From NCBI GenBank assembly GCA_033764335.1, contig JANRJC010000046.1:1-64000 (forward strand): DNA of 64,000 nt, in the 5' to 3' direction. Position 1 is the first letter of the stretch. Each line of letters opens with the position of its first letter. Below, piece by piece: positions 10,501 through 17,713 of this stretch. A model generated the notes under the pieces. That model did no database searches, was not told the origin of the DNA, and saw only the letters and a list, made by a program, of their open reading frames with translations. Position numbers and translations under genes: made by a program. The DNA is from JAGQVA01 sp033764335 (GTDB lineage: Bacteria > Bacteroidota > Bacteroidia > J057).

Positions 10501-10537
10501 GATTGGATTTCAGATTATTGAACAAATGAAGCAGTAA
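7505..10537 (+). CDS. DUF2723 polytopic membrane protein, putative protein O-glycosyltransferase
   Basis: A 1010-residue protein with many transmembrane helices in residues ~10-335 and ~510-610 and a large soluble C-terminal half. The N-terminal motif FWDCGEFIACANELEVTHPP, with its acidic DCGEF core and following HPPGAP, is diagnostic of DUF2723, the family that includes human TMEM260 and many Bacteroidota proteins and is thought to transfer sugars from lipid-linked donors to exported proteins. The C-terminal part has helical, TPR-like character (IEQ..., LDEFHRLKPIAL). It is followed after 4 bp by rlmB, so the two may be cotranscribed, although no functional link is obvious. The donor sugar and target are unknown. 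Confidence 0.85.
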   Translation: MNEKRINDLTGWGVFLVALVVYLLTMAPTASFWDCGEFIACANELEVTHPPGAPLFLILGRIFSLFSFGDVTKVAFMVNLLSALSSAFTALFTCWTVTILAKKSLAASDMENSTKQVATLLSGVIGGLACTFADSIWFNAVEAEVYGMSSFFTAIVVWLMFKWEARADEPDHLRWILLIAYVMGLSIGVHLLNLLTIPALAVIYYLRKFPFSLQGLFATLGISVVLLAVILYGIIQYTFSTAWAFEKLFTGTISASGEDISGWGLPMGTGSVVLAVIILAIVIGTIILSHRKRRVVLNTALLAFTLITIGFSSYGVIFIRSKANPPVDMNNPENILTFLSYMKREQYGDRPLFRGPMYNARFDVDSQGYPKTKSKGMKYVLLDGKTKYVEDMEDVEYLYKSEDRVFFPRMYDPGHYSDVGAFSYINFVKRLGADKENPEDDTPTRLEDFNFFLQYQLNHMYLRYFMWNFAGRASDEQEARWEDGLFFRAAERNMDNKGNNHYFFLPMILGLMGMIWQVVMRRKDAFVVGLLFFFTGVAIVLYLNQYPLQPRERDYSYAGSFQTFCIWIGLGVLFLTDQLRRFAGKNAVWLAGVIALIAPALMMIQNWDDHTRRGRYVDIEFAKNLLNSCEKNAILFTAGDNDTFPLWYIQEVEGFRTDVRVVNLELLISDWYIEQMTEPKNQSEALPITMDKKDYIGEKGLVIYGFPSRNISLPVQKDQLFARGVITEEEAQIAGDEMVWEFKSRGGSRNPYIFRKDSVIINMLRNIANDGWKRPVYFANTMPPSSFVNLQDYFRMEGMAFRVLPIKRTEETANDIYFGRIGQDIMYKKLTEEFLYTGMDDPSVNFDEHIREVIIGNYRNCFFRLCNSYTEQILRMEADSLADHSAEVNQLRTRIEELVRFADKKMPHSVVPKNLTLLITQGQMLEQIGLSDLALDEFHRLKPIALADLHFREKHGYDIDQNTLSLRAAVIAIQIFTRRGLETEAMEIASEIQKTTKSPIGFQIIEQMKQ

Positions 10538-10541
10538 GGAA

Positions 10542-11297
10542 ATGCGAGAGAGACAGAAACAACCCAATAACCTTATCTACGGCATACACTCCGTATTGGA
10601 GGCTCTTGAAGCCGGAAAACCGGTGGATAAAATCATGATCCGCCAGGGAAATATACACGGGCGTATCGGTGAAATCCGCAGCCGCGCAAAAGACTTGCAG
10701 ATACCTGTGCAAATGGTACCCGATGCCACGATTGAGCGAATCTGCCCTCCGGGAAGCAATCATCAGGGCTTAGCGGCCTTTATTTCAGCCGTAGAATACC
10801 AGCCGCTGGAAGAGATCATCCTGGGTATCCAGGAGCGCGGCGAGACGCCGCTGTTGCTGTTACTCGACAGCATTACCGACGTTCGAAACTTTGGCGCCAT
10901 TGCCCGCACAGCGGAATGCCTGGGAGTACATGCCCTCGTTGTTCCCGCACAGGGTGCGGCGGCGATTAATGCCGATGCCGTTAAGGTATCCGCCGGAGCA
11001 TTGCACCATTTGCCGGTATGTCGTGTCAACAACCTTGTGGACGCCGTTATGCTTATGCAAGCCTACGGCATTGCTACGATTGCCTGCACCGAAAAAGCAG
11101 AAGCCAGCATTTACGATATGGATTTCCGCCCGCCAATGTGCCTCATTATGGGAGCCGAAGACAAAGGTATATCCACCACCCTTCTAAAACGCGCAGGGTT
11201 TCTGGCCCAGATACCGATGTATGGAAAAATCTCTTCGTTAAATGTCTCCGTAGCGGCGGGAGTCATCATGGCGGAGGCGCGGCGGCAGAGGGGTTAG
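10542..11297 (+). CDS. rlmB: 23S rRNA (guanosine-2'-O)-methyltransferase RlmB, TrmH/SpoU family
   Basis: A 251-residue SpoU-family methyltransferase. The N-terminal substrate-binding domain starts with YGIHSVLEAL. The C-terminal SPOUT (knotted) domain shows motif 1 (DSITDVRNFGAIARTAE, near 110), motif 2 (MGAEDKGIS, near 204) and motif 3 (SSLNVSVAAGVIMAEA, near 229), which form the AdoMet site. RlmB methylates the 2'-OH of G2251 in the peptidyl-transferase loop of 23S rRNA. Length and domain order are normal. The start ATG lies 4 bp after the DUF2723 stop. Other TrmH paralogues (e.g. RlmB versus TrmH) are hard to separate, but the YGIHSV N-terminus favours RlmB. Confidence 0.88.
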   Translation: MRERQKQPNNLIYGIHSVLEALEAGKPVDKIMIRQGNIHGRIGEIRSRAKDLQIPVQMVPDATIERICPPGSNHQGLAAFISAVEYQPLEEIILGIQERGETPLLLLLDSITDVRNFGAIARTAECLGVHALVVPAQGAAAINADAVKVSAGALHHLPVCRVNNLVDAVMLMQAYGIATIACTEKAEASIYDMDFRPPMCLIMGAEDKGISTTLLKRAGFLAQIPMYGKISSLNVSVAAGVIMAEARRQRG

Positions 11298-11306
11298 GAG
11301 ATAAGT

Positions 11307-11648
11307 CTATATTCCTCTTAGGTCAAGATGAATCAGCTTTTCTGAATTCGGCATTTCTAGAATACTTTTTTCGATTATCGGAATGAAAGGAGCGAGTGTC
11401 TTATAGCGGTTATCATAAGTTAGTACTACTATGATTTTAATTGGATATTTATCTATATTCTGTTGATGTTCCAGATTTCTATCTACTGTCAATAGGTATT
11501 CAAACGCAGCATTCGTCATTGCAGCGAGAAGTTCACCATTCTTTTTTGATGCCCATCCTTGATCGTGGACACTGGATGCTTCAATGCGATCAGAAAAATG
11601 TCTAACCAACGGTTTGGGTAGATTTTCATCAAGCAGCACTTTTTTCAT
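11307..11648 (-). CDS. DUF5615 PIN-like protein, probable toxin
   Basis: A 113-residue protein whose N-terminus KKVLLDENLPKPLV and internal acidic motifs (HDQGW, TVDRNLEHQQN) fit DUF5615, a PIN-like/Mut7-C nuclease-fold family. The conserved Asp7 and later acidic residues would bind metal. The gene follows and overlaps by 20 bp a DUF433 gene, the classic partner arrangement, in which DUF433 is the antitoxin-like helix-turn-helix protein. The role as an RNase toxin is an inference from fold and pairing. It lies tail-to-tail with rlmB with only 9 bp between. Confidence 0.75.
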   Translation of the reverse strand: MKKVLLDENLPKPLVRHFSDRIEASSVHDQGWASKKNGELLAAMTNAAFEYLLTVDRNLEHQQNIDKYPIKIIVVLTYDNRYKTLAPFIPIIEKSILEMPNSEKLIHLDLRGI

Positions 11649-11868
11649 TGCGCTTTATAGGGTTGAATGTAACCATATTCTCCATCATTTGAAGCAGGAT
11701 ATCTACTTGTTCTTTTGATACAGAAGGAAAATCGTGAAGAAATTCTTTCACACTATCCCCTCCTTTTAAATAATCGAAAAAATTTTTCACAGGGACTCTT
11801 GTTCCTGCGAATACGGGATCACCACTTTGAATATCTGGTGAAATCGTAATGATACTTTTTCCTGTCAT
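11629..11868 (-). CDS. DUF433 antitoxin-like DNA-binding protein
   Basis: A 79-residue protein with the DUF433 signature: SPDIQSGDPVFAGTRVPV, followed by FFDYLKGGDSVKEFL and FPSVSKEQVDILL, which form a small winged/HTH domain. DUF433 proteins are usually encoded immediately upstream of DUF5615 PIN-like proteins, as here (20-bp overlap). It probably neutralises its partner and represses the operon. Function is inferred from the pairing. Confidence 0.8.
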   Translation of the reverse strand: MTGKSIITISPDIQSGDPVFAGTRVPVKNFFDYLKGGDSVKEFLHDFPSVSKEQVDILLQMMENMVTFNPIKRNEKSAA

Positions 11869-11921
11869 AACTTTTTCGCTTGATATGATTGGTTGTCTAA
11901 ATATACGGATTTTCTCATTAT

Positions 11922-12800
11922 TTATCGGAAATATCCCGCATACATTTCTGGCAAAGTTTCCAGCGTCTGGAGCTGAATATCCTTAAAATAAACTTCTGCG
12001 GCTTCACTTTGTAGTTGGATTTTTCCTTTGGTGAGGGGAACGGATTTTCCGTCTTCCACGTAACGGGAGTTTTGCAATACCATTACCACTTGGCCATTGA
12101 CAATGTGAAGACTTTTGCCCTCAAAACAGACCAATTCTACGTTTGTCCATTCTCCATGCGGACTTTCACGGTTTTCGCTGCGAAGGCAAAACCCGCTTAT
12201 ATCTGTGCCCGTGCCAACCGGTAAAAAAGCTTGCGTTTCATTTGCTACCGGATTCATAATTCCTTCCGGGATAAAAGCCCGTATGTCTATGGCGGAGTTG
12301 GCGATATTCCAATAATCACCGGTATGCCCTTCCATAATCTGAAACTCCTGCGAGAGCATCCACGCCCGCCAGTAATCTTTGCCGCATTCTCCGACAGAAT
12401 GGTAAAGAATGCCCGAATCTTTTAGTTTGTCGGTTCGTGGAACCCATTTTTTATCGCCCCATTTGACTTTGAGTTTCAGGTGGTAGTTTTCAAATTCCTG
12501 TTTGGTAAAAACACAACCGTAAATTTCTCCGCTGATTTTGAGTATGGGTTCTCCCTTTTCTTCGATAACCGAAAATACCTCACTGATATTTTGATTATAA
12601 CCAATGGGAGGTAGGGTGTCGCCTTTTTCATCTACCGGTATCTCTCCGTTGTAATCCGTAGAATGCCGGTAACTGAGGTACATTTCCCACTGAGAAAGAT
12701 CTTTGTCCAGTAAAGATGTCCAGTTTTTTTCTTTGGGAGTAGAACAGGAAAAGAATAATACTGCCGTACTTAATACAGCAATACACAATCGTTTATTCAT
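11922..12800 (-). CDS. DUF1080 (3-keto-disaccharide hydrolase-like) lipoprotein
   Basis: A 292-residue lipoprotein: the signal MNKRLCIAVLSTAVLFFSC ends in a lipobox with Cys19. The rest is a concanavalin-like DUF1080 domain, with landmarks WTSLLDKDLSQWEMY near the start, SGILYH in the middle and FQIMEGHTGDYW. Members of this family cleave glycosides whose sugar has been oxidised at C3. It is the last gene of a minus-strand run that begins with a GMC oxidoreductase and its subunit 3, a pair that in known glucoside 3-dehydrogenases makes exactly such 3-keto sugars. That context supports a role in periplasmic 3-keto-glycoside cleavage; the substrate is unknown. Confidence 0.8.
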   Translation of the reverse strand: MNKRLCIAVLSTAVLFFSCSTPKEKNWTSLLDKDLSQWEMYLSYRHSTDYNGEIPVDEKGDTLPPIGYNQNISEVFSVIEEKGEPILKISGEIYGCVFTKQEFENYHLKLKVKWGDKKWVPRTDKLKDSGILYHSVGECGKDYWRAWMLSQEFQIMEGHTGDYWNIANSAIDIRAFIPEGIMNPVANETQAFLPVGTGTDISGFCLRSENRESPHGEWTNVELVCFEGKSLHIVNGQVVMVLQNSRYVEDGKSVPLTKGKIQLQSEAAEVYFKDIQLQTLETLPEMYAGYFR

Positions 12801-12828
12801 GGGGTTATTTTTAATTGAATCTGAATTT

Positions 12829-13632
12829 CTATAACCCCGCCAGAATCGTTTTTAAACGCTCCCAGGAGGCATTTCTTGCGGCTTTGTTGGGATCTTCGGC
12901 ACTGAGTGCGGGATCATCGCCGCTACGCATATAAGCATGGCCCGCACCGGGGTAAATCACCGGCTCATAAAATTTGGAACCGGCTTTCATATTTGTGGTC
13001 GAAGCATCAATGGTGCTGTTGACGCGGTTGTCGTTGCCGCCATAAAATCCATATACCGGTGCTTTGATTCGGGCATAGTCCTCGGCATTTTGGGGGCCTG
13101 TACCATAAAACACCATAGCGGCTTTTATATTTTCATTGTTGGTGGCAAAGTTGAAACACTGGCTTCCCCCCCAGCAAAAACCAATGGTGGCTGTTTTTCC
13201 GTTTCCCGCTGAAAGCGAACGCGCATATAATTCCACGGCTCTCAGGTCGGCGGTCACCTGCTCGGGCTTCAACTCGTACAGTGCTGTCCGGGCATCATCG
13301 GCATTGGCAAAATCGGCGGTTTTGCCGCCATTAGGCCCTGCACCCGAAAGTAGGTCGGGGGCAATGGCGATATATCCCGCTCCGGCAACCTGATCGGCAA
13401 AACTTCTCGCCCAATCATTCAGCCCGCGATTTTCATGAATGACGATCACTACGGGCACATTCTCCGCAACTTCCGGGTAAACCAGAAAACAATGTACCAC
13501 CCGGTCTCCGTATTTTACTTCTACCCACTCCTGATGGCGCGAAGAATTTTCGAGTTGGGCCAGGGCATAGTCCTGTGCCCAAAGGCCAAAAGAAAACCCC
13601 ACAAGTGCAAAAAATAATAGTGTCCCTTTCAT
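12829..13632 (-). CDS. Secreted dienelactone hydrolase family protein
   Basis: A 267-residue alpha/beta hydrolase with an N-terminal signal peptide ending near LWAQ (residue 19). Family marks are VVIVIHENRGLNDW near residues 60-74, the nucleophile elbow TIGFCWGGSQ with Cys in the G-x-C-x-G position near 152 (as in dienelactone hydrolase), an acidic residue in GFYGGNDNRVN near 198 and the catalytic His in PGAGHAYMR near 234. The export signal means it acts in the periplasm rather than in cytoplasmic catechol breakdown. It sits between the oxidoreductase subunits and the DUF1080 gene on the same strand with gaps of 56 and 28 bp, so it probably belongs to that operon, possibly hydrolysing esters or lactones. 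Its substrate is unknown. Confidence 0.82.
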   Translation of the reverse strand: MKGTLLFFALVGFSFGLWAQDYALAQLENSSRHQEWVEVKYGDRVVHCFLVYPEVAENVPVVIVIHENRGLNDWARSFADQVAGAGYIAIAPDLLSGAGPNGGKTADFANADDARTALYELKPEQVTADLRAVELYARSLSAGNGKTATIGFCWGGSQCFNFATNNENIKAAMVFYGTGPQNAEDYARIKAPVYGFYGGNDNRVNSTIDASTTNMKAGSKFYEPVIYPGAGHAYMRSGDDPALSAEDPNKAARNASWERLKTILAGL

Positions 13633-13688
13633 GTTATTGTTTGATTTTAGACAAAAATACTATTTACAACAGAATCTCGCATGATAAT

Positions 13689-14264
13689 CTATCCAGAAAA
13701 AGCTTTTTCTCCTTCCGCATACGGAATGCAGGGGTCAAACCGCCCGGGCACGGCCACATGCCGCATCGCTTTGGTAGAACCTATTTCCGAGGTCAGAAAA
13801 CCCAGAAGTGAAAGCTGTTTCATCATTTTGTAATAATGGGATTCGGGATCGCCTGGCCCTTTTTTGCTGTCATAGTCTTTGATTTCGGATTCAAGGGTGA
13901 GCAGAAATTCATGCCTTTGTTCGGGGCTAAGTTTGCGAAAGGTTTTTCCGTAAAGGCGGTTGACCGTTTCTTCCAACCGAATGATTCCGTCGAGGAATAT
14001 TTTTTGCTCTTTTTCATCATAACATTCGGTCACGATGACATTCATAAATCTTCCGGTTTTGGCGGCTTTGGCTCCGGGTGAGGTTTCGGTTTCGGGCAAA
14101 ATCGTTTCGGCGATTTCATCCATCAGTCGCTCGTAGTTGTTGGGGGTCAATAATCCTTCATAATGGGGTTCGCCCGGCATACATCCGGTGAGGAACGCCT
14201 GCGCTCCTACAACAGTTCCGCCCATGATCAGGGCTACGGTGGAGATTGCTTCTCTTCTATTCAT
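13689..14264 (-). CDS. Gluconate 2-dehydrogenase subunit 3 family protein
   Basis: A 191-residue protein beginning MNRREAISTVALIMGG, a twin-arginine-like signal (NRRE before a hydrophobic stretch) that ends near a cysteine (FLTGC). The remainder fits the gluconate_2-dh3 family: LDEIAETILPET near residue 50 and a helical body. In known gluconate, sorbitol and glucoside-3-dehydrogenases the small subunit carries the Tat signal and hitch-hikes its folded FAD partner to the periplasm. Here the partner is the GMC gene 21 bp upstream, which lacks its own signal. That complementarity supports the assignment of the pair as one periplasmic enzyme. Confidence 0.82.
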   Translation of the reverse strand: MNRREAISTVALIMGGTVVGAQAFLTGCMPGEPHYEGLLTPNNYERLMDEIAETILPETETSPGAKAAKTGRFMNVIVTECYDEKEQKIFLDGIIRLEETVNRLYGKTFRKLSPEQRHEFLLTLESEIKDYDSKKGPGDPESHYYKMMKQLSLLGFLTSEIGSTKAMRHVAVPGRFDPCIPYAEGEKAFSG

Positions 14265-14285
14265 GTTTTTAGGGAGAATGAAGGG

Positions 14286-15965
14286 TCAGATATTTTGTTT
14301 GTTCAGTTCTTTTACGGCATAATCCACTGCACGGGCCGTGAGGGCCATATAGGTGATCGAAGGATTCTGGCAGGCAGACGAGGTCATACAGGCTCCGTCA
14401 CTGACAAATACATTTTTGACCGCGTGCATTTGGTTAAATCCGTTGAGAATGGAGGTTTTTGGGTCTTTGCCCATTCGCGCCGTGCCCATTTCGTGAATGC
14501 CTCTGCCGGGTGCGCCTTCGGTATCGGTTTTTTCGATGTCTTTCATTCCGGAGGCTTCCAGCATTTCTGCTCCATCGTCGAGAATGGCTTTAAGCATTTT
14601 TACTTCGTTTTCCCGGTATTCGCAGGAAATTTCGAGCTGCGGAATGCCCCATTTGTCGGTCTGATCGGCACTGAGTTTTACCAAATTGTCATAGTGGGGT
14701 AAATGTTCCCCCATTCCGGTCATCCATACCGTCCACGGCCCGACTTCGGTGAGTTTTTCCTTAAATATTGCGCCAATTTTGGGGTCGTCCTCGGTGAGGT
14801 TTCCCCTGCCTCGTGACGCGCCAATCGAATAGGCGTACCCGCGCAGATAGTCGCTCTGCCGGTCATCGCCAAAGTTGCGATAGCGGGGAATATACCCCGC
14901 AGCGGGCCTCCGGCCAAAGTAGTATTTGTCTTTCATCCCGTCATAGGTTGCACTGAGTTTACCCCGATAGTTGTGGTCCATTAGGTAATGTCCCAATACC
15001 CCGCTGTCGTTGCCCAGCCCGTTGGGAAATCGGGATGAGGTAGAGTTAAGCAGAATCAGGGTAGTATTGAGTGTGCTGGCATTGACGAAAATGATTTTAG
15101 CATAAAACTCCCTTGCTTCCATCGTTTCGCTGTCAATCACGCGCACCCCGGAGGCCTTTTGGGTGGTTTCGTCATAAATGATGGAATGCACCACCGAAAA
15201 GGGCCTGACGGTCAGATTGTCCGTAGCCATTGCCGCCGGCAAGGTGGAGGAGTTACTGCTGAAATACCCGCCGTAAGGGCAACCTCGCGAACAGCGGTTT
15301 CGGTACATACATTGCCCGCGACCATTGTGGGGTTGGGTGAGGTTTGCCTGGCGCGACATGATGAGGTTGCGACCGGGAAAACTCGCTTCTAATCGCGTTT
15401 TGATATGTTTTTCGAGGCAGTTGAGTTCCATTGCCGGCAAAAACTCGCCATCGGGAAGTTGCGGCAGGTTTTCTTTGCTTCCGCTTACGCCGATAAATTT
15501 TTCGACATGTGAATACCACGGCGCAAGGTCTGCGTAGCGAATCGGCCAGTCCACGCCATTGCCGTCCTGAGCATTGGCTTCAAAGTCAATGTCGCTCCAC
15601 CGCTGCACCATACGCGCCCACATCAGCGATTTTCCGCCGACCTGGTAACCTCGTGTCCAGCTAAAGGGTTTGGCCTCGACATAGGGATGTTCTTCTCTTT
15701 TTACAAAAAAATGGCCATCGGCAGGCGATCTTTGGCCTTGCCCAAACGTTTGCAGCCGATAGGGGAACTCCCATACTTCTTTGTTGGCAGTGGGGTAGTC
15801 TTTTACGTGTTCGACGTTTCGGCCTCGTTCGAGAACGAGGGTTTTGAGTCCTTTTTCACAAAGCTCTTTGGCCGCCCAGCCGCCGCTGATGCCGGAGCCG
15901 ATGACAATGGCGTCGTAAGTGTGGTCTTTTCGGGCTTTGCCGTTGATATTGAGGGTGTCGGGCAT
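14286..15965 (-). CDS. GMC-family FAD oxidoreductase (probable glucoside 3-dehydrogenase-type large subunit)
   Basis: A 559-residue glucose-methanol-choline oxidoreductase. The FAD-binding GxGxxG is VIGSGISGGWAAKEL near residues 21-35. A second family stretch, GGKSLMWARMVQRW, appears near 112. The C-terminal active site is EMGTARMG preceded by His (GIHEMG, near 492) and the Asn of CQNPSITYMA near 533, giving the usual His-Asn pair. There is no signal peptide, so export is presumably with the Tat-signal subunit 3 encoded next. The order GMC, subunit 3, hydrolase, DUF1080 suggests oxidation of glycosides to 3-keto forms. The cysteine-rich patch CMYRNRCSRGCPYGG near 218 is typical of this GMC subgroup. 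It diverges from the gene at 16074. Confidence 0.83.
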   Translation of the reverse strand: MPDTLNINGKARKDHTYDAIVIGSGISGGWAAKELCEKGLKTLVLERGRNVEHVKDYPTANKEVWEFPYRLQTFGQGQRSPADGHFFVKREEHPYVEAKPFSWTRGYQVGGKSLMWARMVQRWSDIDFEANAQDGNGVDWPIRYADLAPWYSHVEKFIGVSGSKENLPQLPDGEFLPAMELNCLEKHIKTRLEASFPGRNLIMSRQANLTQPHNGRGQCMYRNRCSRGCPYGGYFSSNSSTLPAAMATDNLTVRPFSVVHSIIYDETTQKASGVRVIDSETMEAREFYAKIIFVNASTLNTTLILLNSTSSRFPNGLGNDSGVLGHYLMDHNYRGKLSATYDGMKDKYYFGRRPAAGYIPRYRNFGDDRQSDYLRGYAYSIGASRGRGNLTEDDPKIGAIFKEKLTEVGPWTVWMTGMGEHLPHYDNLVKLSADQTDKWGIPQLEISCEYRENEVKMLKAILDDGAEMLEASGMKDIEKTDTEGAPGRGIHEMGTARMGKDPKTSILNGFNQMHAVKNVFVSDGACMTSSACQNPSITYMALTARAVDYAVKELNKQNI

Positions 15966-16073
15966 GGGAGTTAGTTATTTTTGAGGAGGAAATTTTGCGG
16001 TGAATAAATTGCGAAGAAAAATTGTAACTTCCCAACGGCTGTATTCCTTTATTACCCTCAAAAACTTGCCTAT

Positions 16074-17171
16074 ATGCCCGATTCCCGCCGAAATTTTCTG
16101 AAAAAGGGTGCCTCGCTGGCTGCTGTTTCTGCTATAGCACCTGCTTCATTTTCGATTCATTCCTCCCGCCCCAAACCGATAAAAGAAGACTTTATGCAGC
16201 TATGCATGTCTTACTTTTTTGGTTTTGAGGAAAATAAAATGGCTTACTCCCGCCAGATGGGGGTAACCGGTGCCGTGACTTCTGCCAATCCCAATATGGC
16301 AGGTCTTCCCAACAAAAAACCCTGGGAATACGAAGTGCTGGCCGCGATCCGCGACCGTTTTGCCAAAGAGGGGCTTCAGTTTCGCGTGCTGGAAGGCCCG
16401 CCTTCCCTCGACAAAGCTAAACTCGGTATTGAAGGGAAAGACGAACAAATTGACAATTTTATCACCCTCATTCAAAACCTGTCGAAAGTGGGGGTGGACA
16501 CGATCTGTTACAACTGGATGCCCGTGATCAGTTGGCACCGCACCGACAATGAGCGTAAAGGCCGTGGAGATGCGCTGATGACGGCCTTTGATTATAACAC
16601 GGTCAAAGACCAGCCGCTGACCGAATACGGGGAATTTTCGCCCGAAACCATGTGGAAAAACCTCGAATATTTTCTCAAAGCAGTAATTCCGGAAGCGGAA
16701 AAAGCAGGCGTCAAACTCGCCATGCACCCCGACGATCCGCCGGTCAGCAGAATTCGGGGTATTTCGCGGATTCTTACTTCGGTGGAGGCCTTCAAAAAAC
16801 TCATCAACCTCTACCCCAGTCCGAGCAACGGAATCACCTTTTGCCAAGGTACATTTGCCACAATGGGGGAAGACATTCCTTCGGCGATCCGGTACTTCGG
16901 GAAAAGGGAGAAAATATTTTTTGTGCATTTCCGCGATGTGTTGGGCGACCCCGAAAATTTCACTGAATGTTTTCACGACAATGGAAAAACGGACATGTAT
17001 GAAGCGATGAAGGCGTATATTGAGGTCGGATTTAAAGGCCCCATTCGCCCCGACCATGTACCCACGATGGCAAATGACAGCAATACCCATCCCGGTTACA
17101 GTGTACTTGGCAAACTATTTGCCGTTGGTTACATCCGGGGGCTGATGGAAGCTGCCGCCAAAGAGTCGTGA
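16074..17171 (+). CDS. Tat-exported mannonate dehydratase-like TIM-barrel protein
   Basis: A 365-residue protein with a twin-arginine signal (DSRRNFLKKGASLAA) and a TIM-barrel related to UxuA mannonate dehydratase. Shared landmarks with the cytoplasmic UxuA at 39.9 kb are CYNWMPV...W.RTD near 140, KLAMHPDDPP near 224, GITFCQGT near 261, FFVHFRDV near 288 and IRPDHVP near 326. The metal-binding His/Asp positions thus look intact, but the protein is shorter, lacking the large insertion of classic UxuA, and is exported. Its role could be dehydration of an aldonic acid or isomerisation in the periplasm. Substrate unknown; the divergent neighbour is the GMC oxidoreductase. Confidence 0.7.
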   Translation: MPDSRRNFLKKGASLAAVSAIAPASFSIHSSRPKPIKEDFMQLCMSYFFGFEENKMAYSRQMGVTGAVTSANPNMAGLPNKKPWEYEVLAAIRDRFAKEGLQFRVLEGPPSLDKAKLGIEGKDEQIDNFITLIQNLSKVGVDTICYNWMPVISWHRTDNERKGRGDALMTAFDYNTVKDQPLTEYGEFSPETMWKNLEYFLKAVIPEAEKAGVKLAMHPDDPPVSRIRGISRILTSVEAFKKLINLYPSPSNGITFCQGTFATMGEDIPSAIRYFGKREKIFFVHFRDVLGDPENFTECFHDNGKTDMYEAMKAYIEVGFKGPIRPDHVPTMANDSNTHPGYSVLGKLFAVGYIRGLMEAAAKES

Positions 17172-17182
17172 ATTTTTAAATT

Positions 17183-17647
17183 ATGCTTCAATCTTTCAGG
17201 GCTAAAACCCTGGTTTTCTACGGGTTGCCGGTTGTATTGTGGATGACCGTTATTTTCCTGTTATCGGATCAGACCAAAGACGAATCAAAAGGCCTAAGTG
17301 ATTTATTTCTGGCTATTTTTCGTTTCCTTGACCTCGATCCGGTAAGGATGCAGGAACTCGGTGTGCCCCATCTGATCCGAAAAGCCGCTCATGTCACGGA
17401 ATATTTTATTCTCTACCTACTCGTGTATCGGCTGGTATATCGGCATTACCCTGAAAAGACCTCGTTACTTTGGACCCTGATGATCTGTATCGTCTATGCT
17501 GCTTCGGACGAATACCACCAGACATTTGTACCGGGCCGGGGTGGCCAGGTGTCGGATGTGGGGGTTGACTCCATCGGTATGATTCTGGCATTATTAGGGT
17601 GCTGGAAAATGTATGGCCGGACGGGAAAAGAAGTAAAAAATGCCTAA
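17183..17647 (+). CDS. VanZ family membrane protein
   Basis: A 154-residue protein with about four transmembrane segments. Landmarks of VanZ are the periplasmic loop motif RKAAHVTEYFILYLL near residue 57 and the conserved ASDEYHQTFVPGRGG near 108, followed by DVGVDSIG. VanZ homologues are associated with teicoplanin resistance in enterococci, but in most bacteria their role is unknown. It follows the Tat protein by 11 bp and may be cotranscribed. Confidence 0.8.
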   Translation: MLQSFRAKTLVFYGLPVVLWMTVIFLLSDQTKDESKGLSDLFLAIFRFLDLDPVRMQELGVPHLIRKAAHVTEYFILYLLVYRLVYRHYPEKTSLLWTLMICIVYAASDEYHQTFVPGRGGQVSDVGVDSIGMILALLGCWKMYGRTGKEVKNA

Positions 17648-17713
17648 ATTCGCCCCTGCATTCTGAAATTTTTGTCGAACTTATTTCTGCACCCCGAAAC
17701 GAAAAATTGTATC

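Noticed and set aside
16200..17090. A 296-codon minus-strand open frame
   Set aside because: It lies antisense to the Tat-exported TIM-barrel protein, and its translation is low-complexity and unlike known proteins.
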